DNA of 64,000 bases from Bacillus sp. BGMRC 2118. Lineage in GTDB: Bacteria > Bacillota > Bacilli > Bacillales > SA4. The DNA lies in assembly GCA_008364785.1 (NCBI GenBank), contig VTTJ01000013.1, forward strand, positions 26,142 through 90,141. The letters are read 5' to 3'. The notes beneath the pieces are model-generated. The model had not been told where the DNA came from. It made no database searches and saw only the letters and a list, made by a program, of their open reading frames with translations. Position numbers and translations under genes: made by a program. This document shows, piece after piece, positions 1 through 8,272 of this stretch. Position 1 is the stretch's first letter, and the number at the start of each line of letters is the position of its first letter.

Positions 1-274
1 TAAAGACACCTACTATCATGAGTGCAACCAGGCTGTAGCCTATAAAATATAATAATAAGAATTGAAGGAAGGGAACCATTATATATAAAGCTGGTAAACT
101 ACCACATTTCAGTTGATACCATCTGACTAACACAAACGGGATGATATATATGGGTATAAGGGTTACAAGCGTGATGGAATCTGTCACTATCCGTGAAATA
201 ATATATAAGCTTACTAGTTCAAAGGTACATATCAGTGTAAAAAGCAATAAATCCTTTCCGTACTTTTTTAACAT
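1..274 (-). CDS. N-terminal part of a membrane protein, probably the transglutaminase-like partner of DUF58/MoxR
   Basis: An open frame begins with ATG at 274 and runs off the window at position 1, giving about 91 residues that start MLKKYGKDLLLFTL and are almost wholly hydrophobic, with at least three membrane segments. It overlaps the end of the DUF58 gene by 7 bases, so translation is probably coupled. In Bacillus the gene following MoxR and DUF58 genes encodes a multi-spanning protein with an external transglutaminase-like domain (YebA/TgpA type). Only the membrane part is visible, so the identity rests on context. Confidence 0.65.
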   Translation of the reverse strand, partial: MLKKYGKDLLLFTLICTFELVSLYIISRIVTDSITLVTLIPIYIIPFVLVRWYQLKCGSLPALYIMVPFLQFLLLYFIGYSLVALMIVGVF

Positions 275-1446
275 GTTTGAATGACCCCCTCATCCTCAGT
301 AGAAGAGAGTTCATAAAATGGCAACATGTAATCATAGAGCTGAGGAATCGCCAAAAACACTTCATCCTTAGAAATACCACATAATATAACTGTGCTAGAT
401 TGTCGCAGCTTCATATCAATTCTTTTAATAAAACTACTTACGTTAACAGTAGCACTCATATGGTCTATCCTTGCTAAGAGTTCCAAGCCTTTTATGACAT
501 GATCTTTTCCAGAACCTTCTTTAAGATGAAGCAGCTGCAGATCATTTCTGGCCAGAATGTTTACGTAAACCTCAAATGTTGCCCCTTGTTTTTCAGCCAT
601 TTGAAATAGATACGCAAGATAGCTTAATCGCTCCTCGATGTCACGATCAACGGAAAGTTGTAGTCCGTTTTTACCTTGTTCAAGTATATTTAGGACAAAT
701 GTCCATTTCCGTTGTGTTGTTTTTTCAAGTACCTTCGTTTGCATCGTTCCCATTCTAGCCGATGCTTTCCAGTGTATTTGCTGAAATGAATCAGTCGGTG
801 TATAGTCACGAACTCCTGAAATCATCAATGGATCTTGAAAGTACGAATAGGTAGAAGGTTTACTTCCTACTTCGTGTGAAAGTAGCTTTTCAATTCCATT
901 TACAGTTTTAAGCTCTGGTAATACAAGAATTTCAGTTCGATAGAATGGACGATATCTAAAGCTTGAACTTCCTAGAAAAGTTGGATCAAATACTTGAATC
1001 TCAATTTCTCTTATTACTGCCCTGCCTCGTTTAACAGCTTGAAGCTCAAACTCGTATTCCTTTCTCCTTGAAGAAACATCATAAAAATAATCATTTGTTT
1101 CTCTTCTCTCAATAACCTGTTTAGCATTTCCTAGTTTAATAACATTGCTTGTCTGAAAGGTTAACTTTCCATAATAAATTGGGATTATGCTTTTTCCTTT
1201 TACATGAAAGGACAGTGAAGAACATTCACCGGGAAATAATCTGACAACTTTCTTTTTATTTCCTAATTCCATCACGAAATATTTGTGATACACATTTGAT
1301 ATAAGAAACAAGACGAGCAGACTTACTAACATAATCGATAATGGTACTGACAGCAAAAAGTAATTCCAAATTGTAAGAAAGACAACAAAGACGAGAATTA
1401 ACTTACCTCGTTCATATGTAAATGATTCTTTTGCCCACGTTCTCAC
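268..1446 (-). CDS. DUF58 domain protein (YeaD type)
   Basis: The 392-residue protein has two hydrophobic segments at about residues 15-55, then a beta-rich region and a DUF58 core containing the typical GVRDYTPTDSFQQIHWKASAR stretch near residue 210. DUF58 proteins accompany MoxR ATPases and usually a transglutaminase-like membrane protein; their molecular role is not well defined, and a part in assembly or envelope functions is generally proposed. The GTG start overlaps the MoxR stop codon by four bases (GTGA), so the two are translationally coupled. The downstream membrane gene overlaps it in turn, giving a three-gene operon. Confidence 0.85.
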   Translation of the reverse strand: MRTWAKESFTYERGKLILVFVVFLTIWNYFLLSVPLSIMLVSLLVLFLISNVYHKYFVMELGNKKKVVRLFPGECSSLSFHVKGKSIIPIYYGKLTFQTSNVIKLGNAKQVIERRETNDYFYDVSSRRKEYEFELQAVKRGRAVIREIEIQVFDPTFLGSSSFRYRPFYRTEILVLPELKTVNGIEKLLSHEVGSKPSTYSYFQDPLMISGVRDYTPTDSFQQIHWKASARMGTMQTKVLEKTTQRKWTFVLNILEQGKNGLQLSVDRDIEERLSYLAYLFQMAEKQGATFEVYVNILARNDLQLLHLKEGSGKDHVIKGLELLARIDHMSATVNVSSFIKRIDMKLRQSSTVILCGISKDEVFLAIPQLYDYMLPFYELSSTEDEGVIQTC

Positions 1447-2393
1447 GAAGAAGCTCCTATTTCAACCGGTGCCTCTGTCGTTTGTAATATATCTGCCATT
1501 ACTTCATGCTTTGTCATGCGTAAGCTTCCTTCTATATTTAACTGTAATCGATGACTCAATACGTACGGAGCTACTCGTTTAACATCATCCGGAGTGACAA
1601 ATGAGCGATTTTCTAATAATGCTCTTGCCTGTACTGCTCGCATGAATGCTAATGTTCCGCGAGGACTTACACCCGCTTCAATATATTCATGTCCTCTTGT
1701 TCTATGAATAATAGTAAGAAGATATTTCTCCATATCCTCAGAAATATGTACCCCATCAACCTTCTCCTGAAGCTGAACAAATTCTTCTATAGACTGGAAA
1801 TATGGAGTCACTTCCTTCAAGGGCTCATTTCCTCGATATATTCTCATAATCTGCAATTCTTCCTCAAAATTCGGGTACCCCATATGAATACTCATAAAGA
1901 AACGATCTAACTGTGCATCCGGTAATGGAAAAGTACCTTGAGACTCTAGTGGATTTTGAGTCGCAAGAACGAAAAATGGGGATGGTAGTGGTACAGTTTC
2001 ATTCCCAATTGTTACCTGACGTTCTTCCATCACTTCAAGTAAGCTCGATTGTGTACGAGGTGTCGCACGGTTAATTTCATCTACTAATAGCACGTTTGTC
2101 ATAACTGGACCGATCCGTACTTCAAATTGCTTTTCCTTTGGATTAAAAAATTCAACCCCTGTTACATCACTTGGCAGCACATCAGGTGTAAACTGCAGAC
2201 GACGGAACTGACCTCCAAGCAATTTAGAAATCGTCTTTGCTAACACTGTCTTGCCTGTTCCCGGTACATCTTCTAGTAAAACATGTCCCCTGCAAAGCAT
2301 TGAGATTAAAAACAGTTCTGTTACTTCTTCTTTTCCTATGATCACCTTGCTAACTGCGTTCGTGATATCTTGTCTAAGTGTCTGGATAGTCAA
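1443..2393 (-). CDS. MoxR family AAA+ ATPase (YeaC type)
   Basis: The 316-residue protein carries a Walker A motif (EDVPGTGKT, about residue 42), a Walker B motif (LLVDEINRATPRTQSSLLEVMEE, about residue 105) and the MoxR sensor stretch LATQNPLESQGTFPLPDAQLDRF. MoxR ATPases act as chaperone-like factors, often in metal cofactor insertion or assembly of secreted complexes. The start is a TTG preceded by GGGGGAT at good spacing. It is the first gene of a tightly overlapping operon with the DUF58 gene and a membrane protein; the same order (yeaC-yeaD-yebA) is known from Bacillus subtilis. Confidence 0.92.
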   Translation of the reverse strand: MTIQTLRQDITNAVSKVIIGKEEVTELFLISMLCRGHVLLEDVPGTGKTVLAKTISKLLGGQFRRLQFTPDVLPSDVTGVEFFNPKEKQFEVRIGPVMTNVLLVDEINRATPRTQSSLLEVMEERQVTIGNETVPLPSPFFVLATQNPLESQGTFPLPDAQLDRFFMSIHMGYPNFEEELQIMRIYRGNEPLKEVTPYFQSIEEFVQLQEKVDGVHISEDMEKYLLTIIHRTRGHEYIEAGVSPRGTLAFMRAVQARALLENRSFVTPDDVKRVAPYVLSHRLQLNIEGSLRMTKHEVMADILQTTEAPVEIGASS

Positions 2394-2520
2394 GTAAAAT
2401 CCCCCGTTTTTTGAATTTTTATTATATTATACTACTAAGAAATAGAACACGAAACCCAAATGGTTTTTTCTACCAATATACGTGCTATTATATAGGTAAC
2501 AAAACGTCTAAGGAGCTTGT

Positions 2521-3756
2521 ATGAAACGTCTACCATTTTATAGCTATTGGTTTGCCAAAACTAGCATTTCATTATCTGATGTCATTTATATCATGGTTAT
2601 TACTACCTATATCTACACTGAAACAAACTCAGCCTTACTCGCAGCTTTGTTTCCCTTATTTAAAGCCATTTCCAATCTATTAGCAGGGTTATCATCACCT
2701 TTTCTATATAATAGATTTAGTTTCACTAGTCTACTTGTAACATTGCAGGTGATAAAGGCAATCATTTTAACATGTTTATTTTTAGGGTTTATCTCCTTCA
2801 CAACCCATATTCCTATACTGTTGATAATAATCTTACTAATTTCATTTATGGAGGGATGGGGAAATCCACTGTTAAACTCCATTACACCAAGAATTGTGCA
2901 GAAGGATTCCCTTATGAAAGCAAATAGTATCTTATCTATCTCTACTCAATCTGTTCAAATTGCCGGGTATAGCTTCACCGGGTTTATCGTGATTCATTGG
3001 GGATATCAACCAACACTACTCCTTAACATGCTGCTAATATGGCTAGCAGTGTTCAGCTTATTACCCGTAATCGGTGGAATTGAGAAAAAATATGAAGCAG
3101 TAGAGAAATCGAAGTGGGCTCTTATGAAACAAGGCTGGAGTCTTATTGGGACGAATAAAACCTTACGAATGGTTACGTTAATGGATGTCATTGAAGGAAT
3201 GGCCGGTTCCATTTGGATTGGTGCGGTTACCTTAGTGTACGTCACTGAGGCACTGCACCAGGGTGAAGAATGGTGGGGATACATAAACGCAAGTTATTAC
3301 ATCGGATCCGTTATTGGTGGAATTCTTACAATATATTTATCCAAAGTAATTCAACAGAACTTAATTGTCAGCATGTCTGTAGGGTCATTATTATTTAGTA
3401 TATTTACATTAACCTATGGATTAACAAGTATTCCTGCATTAGCTCTACTCTTATGTGTTGCAATGGGACCCGCTTATCAAATAAGAGATGTTGCCCAGCA
3501 AACTGCTTTTCAACTTAATATATCTGCAGAACATTTACCAAAGGTATATGCAGCACAGAGTATCATCCTATCTACAGTTACAGGACTATCTATCTTCTTA
3601 ATGGGCTTTATCGCAGATTATGTTGGTGTAAGAGCCGTGTATATACTCGGTTCACTCCTTATCTTTACATCAGCTATACTATCCTTTTCGTTAGTTATAA
3701 CCAGTAGGAAGAAAAAGCTATACACTCATGCTACATCAAAAAACTCGTCATCATGA
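2521..3756 (+). CDS. MFS transporter
   Basis: A 411-residue protein with about twelve membrane segments and the layout of the major facilitator superfamily, of the type annotated as permeases with unknown substrate. The central cytoplasmic loop lies near residues 185-205 (GGIEKKYEAVEKSKWALMK). It stands alone, divergent from the MoxR operon. Its TGA stop codon lies inside the loop of the rho-independent terminator, so a ribosome finishing translation covers the hairpin. An efflux role is only an inference. Confidence 0.8.
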   Translation: MKRLPFYSYWFAKTSISLSDVIYIMVITTYIYTETNSALLAALFPLFKAISNLLAGLSSPFLYNRFSFTSLLVTLQVIKAIILTCLFLGFISFTTHIPILLIIILLISFMEGWGNPLLNSITPRIVQKDSLMKANSILSISTQSVQIAGYSFTGFIVIHWGYQPTLLLNMLLIWLAVFSLLPVIGGIEKKYEAVEKSKWALMKQGWSLIGTNKTLRMVTLMDVIEGMAGSIWIGAVTLVYVTEALHQGEEWWGYINASYYIGSVIGGILTIYLSKVIQQNLIVSMSVGSLLFSIFTLTYGLTSIPALALLLCVAMGPAYQIRDVAQQTAFQLNISAEHLPKVYAAQSIILSTVTGLSIFLMGFIADYVGVRAVYILGSLLIFTSAILSFSLVITSRKKKLYTHATSKNSSS

Positions 3757-3770
3757 GATGACGAGTTTTT
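3739..3770. terminator. bidirectional terminator between the MFS gene and the copper operon
   Basis: A perfect 14-base stem (AAAAACTCGTCATC pairing with GATGACGAGTTTTT) around a four-base loop. A/T tracts on both sides let it serve both converging genes. The loop contains the end of the MFS gene, including its stop codon. Confidence 0.9.
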
Positions 3771-3775
3771 AAACG

Positions 3776-4612
3776 TTACTTCACTTCAATAACAAAAGGA
3801 TACGTATGCACCTTTTCATTAATTTGAAACTCTGCCCAAAGCTTATATATGCCTGGTTTATCAAAATTTGTAATAAACTTTGTTTCAACATCACTAGCTG
3901 GATGAACATGAATAAAGTTTTCTGCAGCTTCATCCAAAATGACGACATGTCCCATTGCTCCTAAGTAAGGTTGAAGAACAACCGAGTCATCAAATGAAAA
4001 TGCTAATGTGATATCCTCCCCAACTGTAAACGAGTTAATATCCAGCTTTGTTTCAATACCGTTCACTGTTTTCTTGAAGTTTTGATCAGGTTTTAACGAA
4101 CCATGACCATGAGCTGCTTCGGTTTTTCCGATCGTGAATCCAATTGGCTCAACATGATATGCTGCATTGGCAGGCTTTATATCAACAAAAGCTTTATAAT
4201 TACCATCTTCTAGTGCCTTTTCCATTTCAAAACGTCCTTTACCCGTTTTGTCTGGATGTAAATGATAGTATTGATCCAGATGTTCATCCACTATAATTAG
4301 GTGAAGTAATTTCTCATGATTTACGTCTAAATCATCAAGTGGTTCACCTTGTTGATCTTTTAACTGAATGGCAATATTATTTTCCTCTGCCTTAAAGTCA
4401 ATTTCTACTTCACTTTCTGTATTTGTATCGGAACCGTGATCCCCATGTCCTTCACTATCGTCTCCCGTACCATGAGCACCATGGTCAGACGCTTCTTCAC
4501 CATGTTCTGTTTGAACTTCAGTTGTTTCTGGAGCTACAGTAAATGAATAGATTGAATAACCAAGTATCACAACAATCAAGTAGCCAATGGCTGATATTAC
4601 CCATTTTTTCAT
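3776..4612 (-). CDS. His-rich membrane-anchored protein with YtkA-like domains
   Basis: The 278-residue protein has one N-terminal membrane anchor (residues 5-26), then an acidic, histidine-rich linker (residues 38-68, repeated HGEE/HGAHG/HGDHG), followed by two beta-rich segments that resemble YtkA/FixH-like extracytoplasmic domains (for example HLIIVDEHLDQYYHLHPD and HVVILDEAAENFIHVHPAS). It begins 12 bases after copA and is in the same operon, so a role in binding copper outside the membrane is likely. That role is inference from histidine content and context; no enzyme motif was seen. Confidence 0.75.
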   Translation of the reverse strand: MKKWVISAIGYLIVVILGYSIYSFTVAPETTEVQTEHGEEASDHGAHGTGDDSEGHGDHGSDTNTESEVEIDFKAEENNIAIQLKDQQGEPLDDLDVNHEKLLHLIIVDEHLDQYYHLHPDKTGKGRFEMEKALEDGNYKAFVDIKPANAAYHVEPIGFTIGKTEAAHGHGSLKPDQNFKKTVNGIETKLDINSFTVGEDITLAFSFDDSVVLQPYLGAMGHVVILDEAAENFIHVHPASDVETKFITNFDKPGIYKLWAEFQINEKVHTYPFVIEVK

Positions 4613-4624
4613 GATATTCTCTCC

Positions 4625-7036
4625 TTATAACTTCACCTTTTGTAATCTAAGTGCATTCAGGACAACGGATACAGAGCTAAACGCCATTGCAGCACCTGCT
4701 AACCAAGGAGCTAAAAGGCCGATTGCGGCAATTGGAATCCCAAGTGTGTTATATCCAAAAGCCCAAAATAGATTTTGTTTAATATTCGCCATCGTCTTTT
4801 TACTCATCACTATTGCATCGGCAATACTATTTAGATCACCACGAATTAATGTAATATCGGCAGCTTCCATTGCTACATCTGTACCAGTACCGATTGCCAT
4901 CCCAACATCTGCCATTGCTAATGCAGGAGCATCATTAATACCATCACCGACCATCGCTACTTTTTTACCTTCTGCTTGTAGCTTTTTGATTTCGTCTGCC
5001 TTTCCTTCTGGCAATACCTCAGCCACTACACGGTCCACACCAACACCTTCTGCAATAGCCTGTGCTGTGCGCTGGTTATCACCCGTAATCATAATGACTT
5101 CAAGCCCCATATTTTGGAGGCGTTTTACAGCCGTTTTAGAAGTTTCCTTTACGGTATCTGCAACGGCCACGATTCCCGCAAGTTTACCATTAATCGCAAC
5201 AAGCATTGCTGTTTTGCCTTCATTCTCAAGTTCAATCATTTTACTGTCTGCATCATGAAGTTTAACTTGCTGTTGATTCATGAGCTTTCGAGTTCCTACT
5301 AATAAATTTTGGTCACTTACGCTTCCTTTAATACCATATCCCGGAAAGGCCTCAAATTGTGTCACTTCACTAAAGGCAATCCCTTTTGCTGCAATTCCTT
5401 CCACAATTGCAACTGCTAGTGGATGTTCAGATTGTTTTTCTACAGAGCCGACTAAACGCAGGAACTCTTCTTCTCCGAAATCACCAACAATAATTGTATC
5501 CGTCAATTCAGGTGTTCCTTTTGTAATCGTACCTGTTTTATCCAAAACAACAGTTGTCACACCTTGAGTTGATTCTAAATGCTCTCCACCTTTAAAAAGG
5601 ATACCGTATTCTGCTGCCCGTCCTGAACCTGCCATAATGGAAGTTGGAGTTGCTAATCCTAATGCACACGGACAAGCAATAACAAGAACTGCAATTAACT
5701 TTTCTAATGCCTCTGCAAAGTTTCCAGGATTTACCCAAATAAACCAGATGATAAATGTAACAACTGCGAGCCCGACTACAATAGGAACAAAGATCCCTGA
5801 AATTTTATCTGCTAGGCGTTGAATAGGTGCCTTTGATCCTTGAGCCTGTTCTACAACCTTTATAATTTGTGCTAAAGCAGTATCTTTACCGATCTTTGTT
5901 GCTTTCATTTTTATAAACCCATTTTTATTAATGGTAGAACCGATTACATTGTCTCCAGTTGATTTATCGACTGGCACACTTTCACCTGTAATCATACTTT
6001 CATCAAATGCAGAACGGCCGTCAATAATTTCACCGTCTACCGGTACTCGTTCCCCTGGTCTAACATAGATCACATCACCCACGACTACTTCTTCCAGTGG
6101 AATTTCTATTTCATTACCTTCACGGACCACTGTTGCCGTTTTGGCTTGTAGGTCCATTAATTTCTTAATCGCTTCAGAAGATCTTCCTTTCGCTTTTGCT
6201 TCAAAAAGCTTTCCTAATAGAATTAATGTAATCAGCACAGCACTTGTTTCATAGTACAACTCGACCATATGCTCATTTGTACCAATTGATTGGACAGTCA
6301 AGTATAAGCTATAGAAATAAGCAGCTGAGGTACCTAATGCAACAAGGACATCCATATTCGCACTTCCATTACGAAGTGCCTTATAAGCACCAATATAAAA
6401 TTGCTTCCCTACGATAAATTGAACAGGAGTTGCGAGTAGCAATTGAACCCATGGATTCATCAGCATGTCAGGCAAGTATAGCCACGAGGTAAAGGAGAAG
6501 TGACTGACCATCGCCCACAGTAAAGGCAGAGATAAAATCATAGAAAATAAAAATTTCCCTGTTTGCCTTTCTATTTCTTCTTGTCTATGATCCCCATGCC
6601 CTTCTCGATCTTCCTTAACGGTTGCACCATAACCTAGCTTTTCTACCTTTGCAATAATATCTTGACTGCTAAGCTCCGAACTATTAAATTCTACAGAAGC
6701 TGTTTCTAATGCCAAGTTCACTGTTGCCTTTGTAACACCTTCTAATTTATTCAAGCCTTTTTCAATACGAGTGGAACATGCAGCACATGTCATTCCGGTA
6801 ATATTGAATTCTTTTTTCTCCATTGCTACACCATAACCAAGTGATTCTACCTTACTCTGTAACGCTTCTACATTCGTGACTTCCGGATCGTACTTTATCG
6901 TAGATTTCTCAAGTGCTAAATTCACATTCACTTCTTGAACTTCGTCAATTTTATTCAATCCCTTTTCAATTCTGAGTGCACATGCAGCACACGTCATTCC
7001 AGTAATTTGGAGGGTTGTTTCTTTTGGATTACTCAT
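4625..7036 (-). CDS. copA: copper-exporting P1B-type ATPase
   Basis: The 803-residue protein has two N-terminal heavy-metal domains, each with GMTCAAC, eight membrane helices, the transmembrane metal site ACPCALG near residue 460, the phosphorylation motif DKTGT near residue 500, the nucleotide-binding HP motif (EKQSEHPLA) and the hinge GDGINDAPALA. Length and order match CopA of Bacillus, which pumps Cu(I) out of the cytosol. It lies downstream of csoR-copZ but has its own CsoR-type palindrome, with a terminator between copZ and copA, so it can probably be transcribed separately. Confidence 0.97.
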   Translation of the reverse strand: MSNPKETTLQITGMTCAACALRIEKGLNKIDEVQEVNVNLALEKSTIKYDPEVTNVEALQSKVESLGYGVAMEKKEFNITGMTCAACSTRIEKGLNKLEGVTKATVNLALETASVEFNSSELSSQDIIAKVEKLGYGATVKEDREGHGDHRQEEIERQTGKFLFSMILSLPLLWAMVSHFSFTSWLYLPDMLMNPWVQLLLATPVQFIVGKQFYIGAYKALRNGSANMDVLVALGTSAAYFYSLYLTVQSIGTNEHMVELYYETSAVLITLILLGKLFEAKAKGRSSEAIKKLMDLQAKTATVVREGNEIEIPLEEVVVGDVIYVRPGERVPVDGEIIDGRSAFDESMITGESVPVDKSTGDNVIGSTINKNGFIKMKATKIGKDTALAQIIKVVEQAQGSKAPIQRLADKISGIFVPIVVGLAVVTFIIWFIWVNPGNFAEALEKLIAVLVIACPCALGLATPTSIMAGSGRAAEYGILFKGGEHLESTQGVTTVVLDKTGTITKGTPELTDTIIVGDFGEEEFLRLVGSVEKQSEHPLAVAIVEGIAAKGIAFSEVTQFEAFPGYGIKGSVSDQNLLVGTRKLMNQQQVKLHDADSKMIELENEGKTAMLVAINGKLAGIVAVADTVKETSKTAVKRLQNMGLEVIMITGDNQRTAQAIAEGVGVDRVVAEVLPEGKADEIKKLQAEGKKVAMVGDGINDAPALAMADVGMAIGTGTDVAMEAADITLIRGDLNSIADAIVMSKKTMANIKQNLFWAFGYNTLGIPIAAIGLLAPWLAGAAMAFSSVSVVLNALRLQKVKL

Positions 7037-7054
7037 CTTTACATCTTCCTCACT

Positions 7055-7073
7055 TATACCACACGGGGGTATA
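7055..7073 (-). promoter_or_regulatory. CsoR-type operator in front of copA
   Basis: An inverted repeat TATACC-N7-GGTATA containing a G run (GGGGGTATA on the plus strand), 18 bases upstream of the copA start. It resembles the palindrome ahead of csoR. CsoR represses by binding such GC-centred palindromes and leaves on Cu(I) binding; the assignment here is by similarity and position. Confidence 0.7.
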
Positions 7074-7087
7074 TTTATTTATAAAAG

Positions 7088-7107
7088 AAAAGTGCTACTT
7101 TGAGCAC
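7088..7107 (-). terminator. terminator between copZ and copA
   Basis: Read on the minus strand, GGTGCT-caaagt-AGCACT is followed by TTTCTTTT. It lies just after the copZ stop codon, and copA has its own operator below it, so it likely reduces copZ-to-copA read-through. Confidence 0.65.
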
Positions 7108-7110
7108 CTG

Positions 7111-7317
7111 TTAGGCAACATCATATCCTTGATCATCGATTGCTTCTTTAATTTGAACAAGTGTCACTTTAGAAGAATCAAATTCAACATCTACTGTTCC
7201 ATTATCTAAATTTACCTTTACTGAACTCACTCCATCCATTGGTCCAACTGCACCTTCTACAGCTTTCACACAATGACCACAAGACATACCTGTTACGTTT
7301 AAGGTTACTTTATCCAT
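7111..7317 (-). CDS. copZ: copper chaperone CopZ
   Basis: A 68-residue single heavy-metal-associated domain with the Cu(I)-binding motif GMSCGHC at residues 10-16 and the ferredoxin-like HMA pattern throughout. CopZ carries Cu(I) in the cytosol to the N-terminal domains of CopA. The gene starts 11 bases after csoR, so the two form one operon. It has the usual length for the family. Confidence 0.95.
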   Translation of the reverse strand: MDKVTLNVTGMSCGHCVKAVEGAVGPMDGVSSVKVNLDNGTVDVEFDSSKVTLVQIKEAIDDQGYDVA

Positions 7318-7328
7318 GACTATTCCTC

Positions 7329-7655
7329 CTATTTTTTCATTAATCGTTGTATCGTAACTAAAAATTCATCAATGACTTCGTCGTCGCCTTCCTGTATTCT
7401 TTCCACAACACAGCTTTTTAAATGGCCTTCTAATAATATTTTTCCAACACTATTTAGTGCTGACTGAATTGCTGAAATTTGAGTAATAACATCATCGCAA
7501 TACGTATCTTTTTCAATAAGTCCTTTTACCCCGCGAATTTGTCCTTCGATTCGGTTAAGACGACTTACTAAATTTCTTTTTACTTCATCGGAGTGGTGAC
7601 TTTTACGTACGCCCGTTTGTGTCTGGCAACATTCATCATGTTTGTTTTCTTCCAT
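7329..7655 (-). CDS. csoR: copper-sensing repressor CsoR
   Basis: A 108-residue all-alpha protein of the CsoR/RcnR family (SRLNRIEGQIRGVKGLIEKDTYCDDVITQISAIQSALNSV). The Cu(I) ligands expected for CsoR are present: the Cys in YCDDV and the HLKSC pair near residues 79-83. The N-terminal tail is Cys/His-rich (HDECCQTQ). It heads the operon and has a palindrome inside its own promoter, so it is autoregulated. Confidence 0.95.
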   Translation of the reverse strand: MEENKHDECCQTQTGVRKSHHSDEVKRNLVSRLNRIEGQIRGVKGLIEKDTYCDDVITQISAIQSALNSVGKILLEGHLKSCVVERIQEGDDEVIDEFLVTIQRLMKK

Positions 7656-7677
7656 CTTTTCCCCTCCTCACAATTAT

Positions 7678-7706
7678 AATATACTACCCCGGGGTATATT
7701 ACGCAA
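7678..7706 (-). promoter_or_regulatory. csoR-copZ promoter with embedded CsoR operator
   Basis: On the minus strand a -35 box TTGCGT (7701-7706) and a -10 box TATATT (7678-7683) are separated by 17 bases. The spacer contains the perfect palindrome TACCCCGGGGTA (7685-7696). Repressor binding there would block RNA polymerase directly. Confidence 0.8.
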
Positions 7707-7713
7707 CCTTATT

Positions 7714-8190
7714 TTATAAATTTTTTCCATCTTTTATGAATTCTTTGATTTGGTGCACATGTTTATTATCGTGCTCAAGGTGAGACGCGAAATACTCTGA
7801 GACGCTTAACTCCTTGCTTCCAACTGTGATTTTCTTTGCATATAACTCTTCGGGAAACAGCTTTAATCTTTCTATTACCTGACTTCTAGTGTCTATATAT
7901 TCCTTAATTAGCTGCTGTTTTTCTATCCCTGATCTTGCATAAACAGATGCATCTTTGTTCATCTTTTCTGGATTTATATCTACCTTTGGAAACTCTAATC
8001 CTTTTTCAATAAAAGGGATTCGGTGTTGAAGCATGAAGTGATCCCACGTAATAAAGTGAGAAATTACATCTGCAGTTCCCCACTTTCCTTTCGAGAATGG
8101 CTTAAACCAAATCATCTTATCAATTGAATGTAATGTTTTTGCCCAATCAACTAGTTGTTCTTGCTCACGAATGATATCTGATTTGCTCAT
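7714..8190 (-). CDS. DinB-like putative metal-dependent protein
   Basis: The 158-residue protein has the four-helix DinB/YfiT-like pattern with the histidines expected for a metal site (SHFITWDHFM, then HLEHDNKHVHQI near the C terminus). Members are often thiol transferases or proteins of unknown function. The frame is open further upstream, but the start chosen is the ATG at 8190 because GGGGTGGGGG lies just before it and the upstream extension does not resemble the family. It stands alone between the copper unit and a permease terminator. Confidence 0.75.
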   Translation of the reverse strand: MSKSDIIREQEQLVDWAKTLHSIDKMIWFKPFSKGKWGTADVISHFITWDHFMLQHRIPFIEKGLEFPKVDINPEKMNKDASVYARSGIEKQQLIKEYIDTRSQVIERLKLFPEELYAKKITVGSKELSVSEYFASHLEHDNKHVHQIKEFIKDGKNL

Positions 8191-8244
8191 GAATATACCC
8201 CCACCCCGTTTTCTCTTATTATATATCCAATTTCTAGAAAAATA

Positions 8245-8272
8245 AAACAACAAGGACTTTGCCTTGTTGTTT
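8245..8272 (-). terminator. terminator of the amino acid permease gene
   Basis: On the minus strand AAACAACAAGG-caaagt-CCTTGTTGTTT is followed by TATTTTTC. It begins immediately after the permease stop codon. Confidence 0.85.

Noticed and set aside
4587..5822. Several long plus-strand open frames across copA
   Set aside because: They oppose a clear P-type ATPase and show no family features; they are frame shadows.
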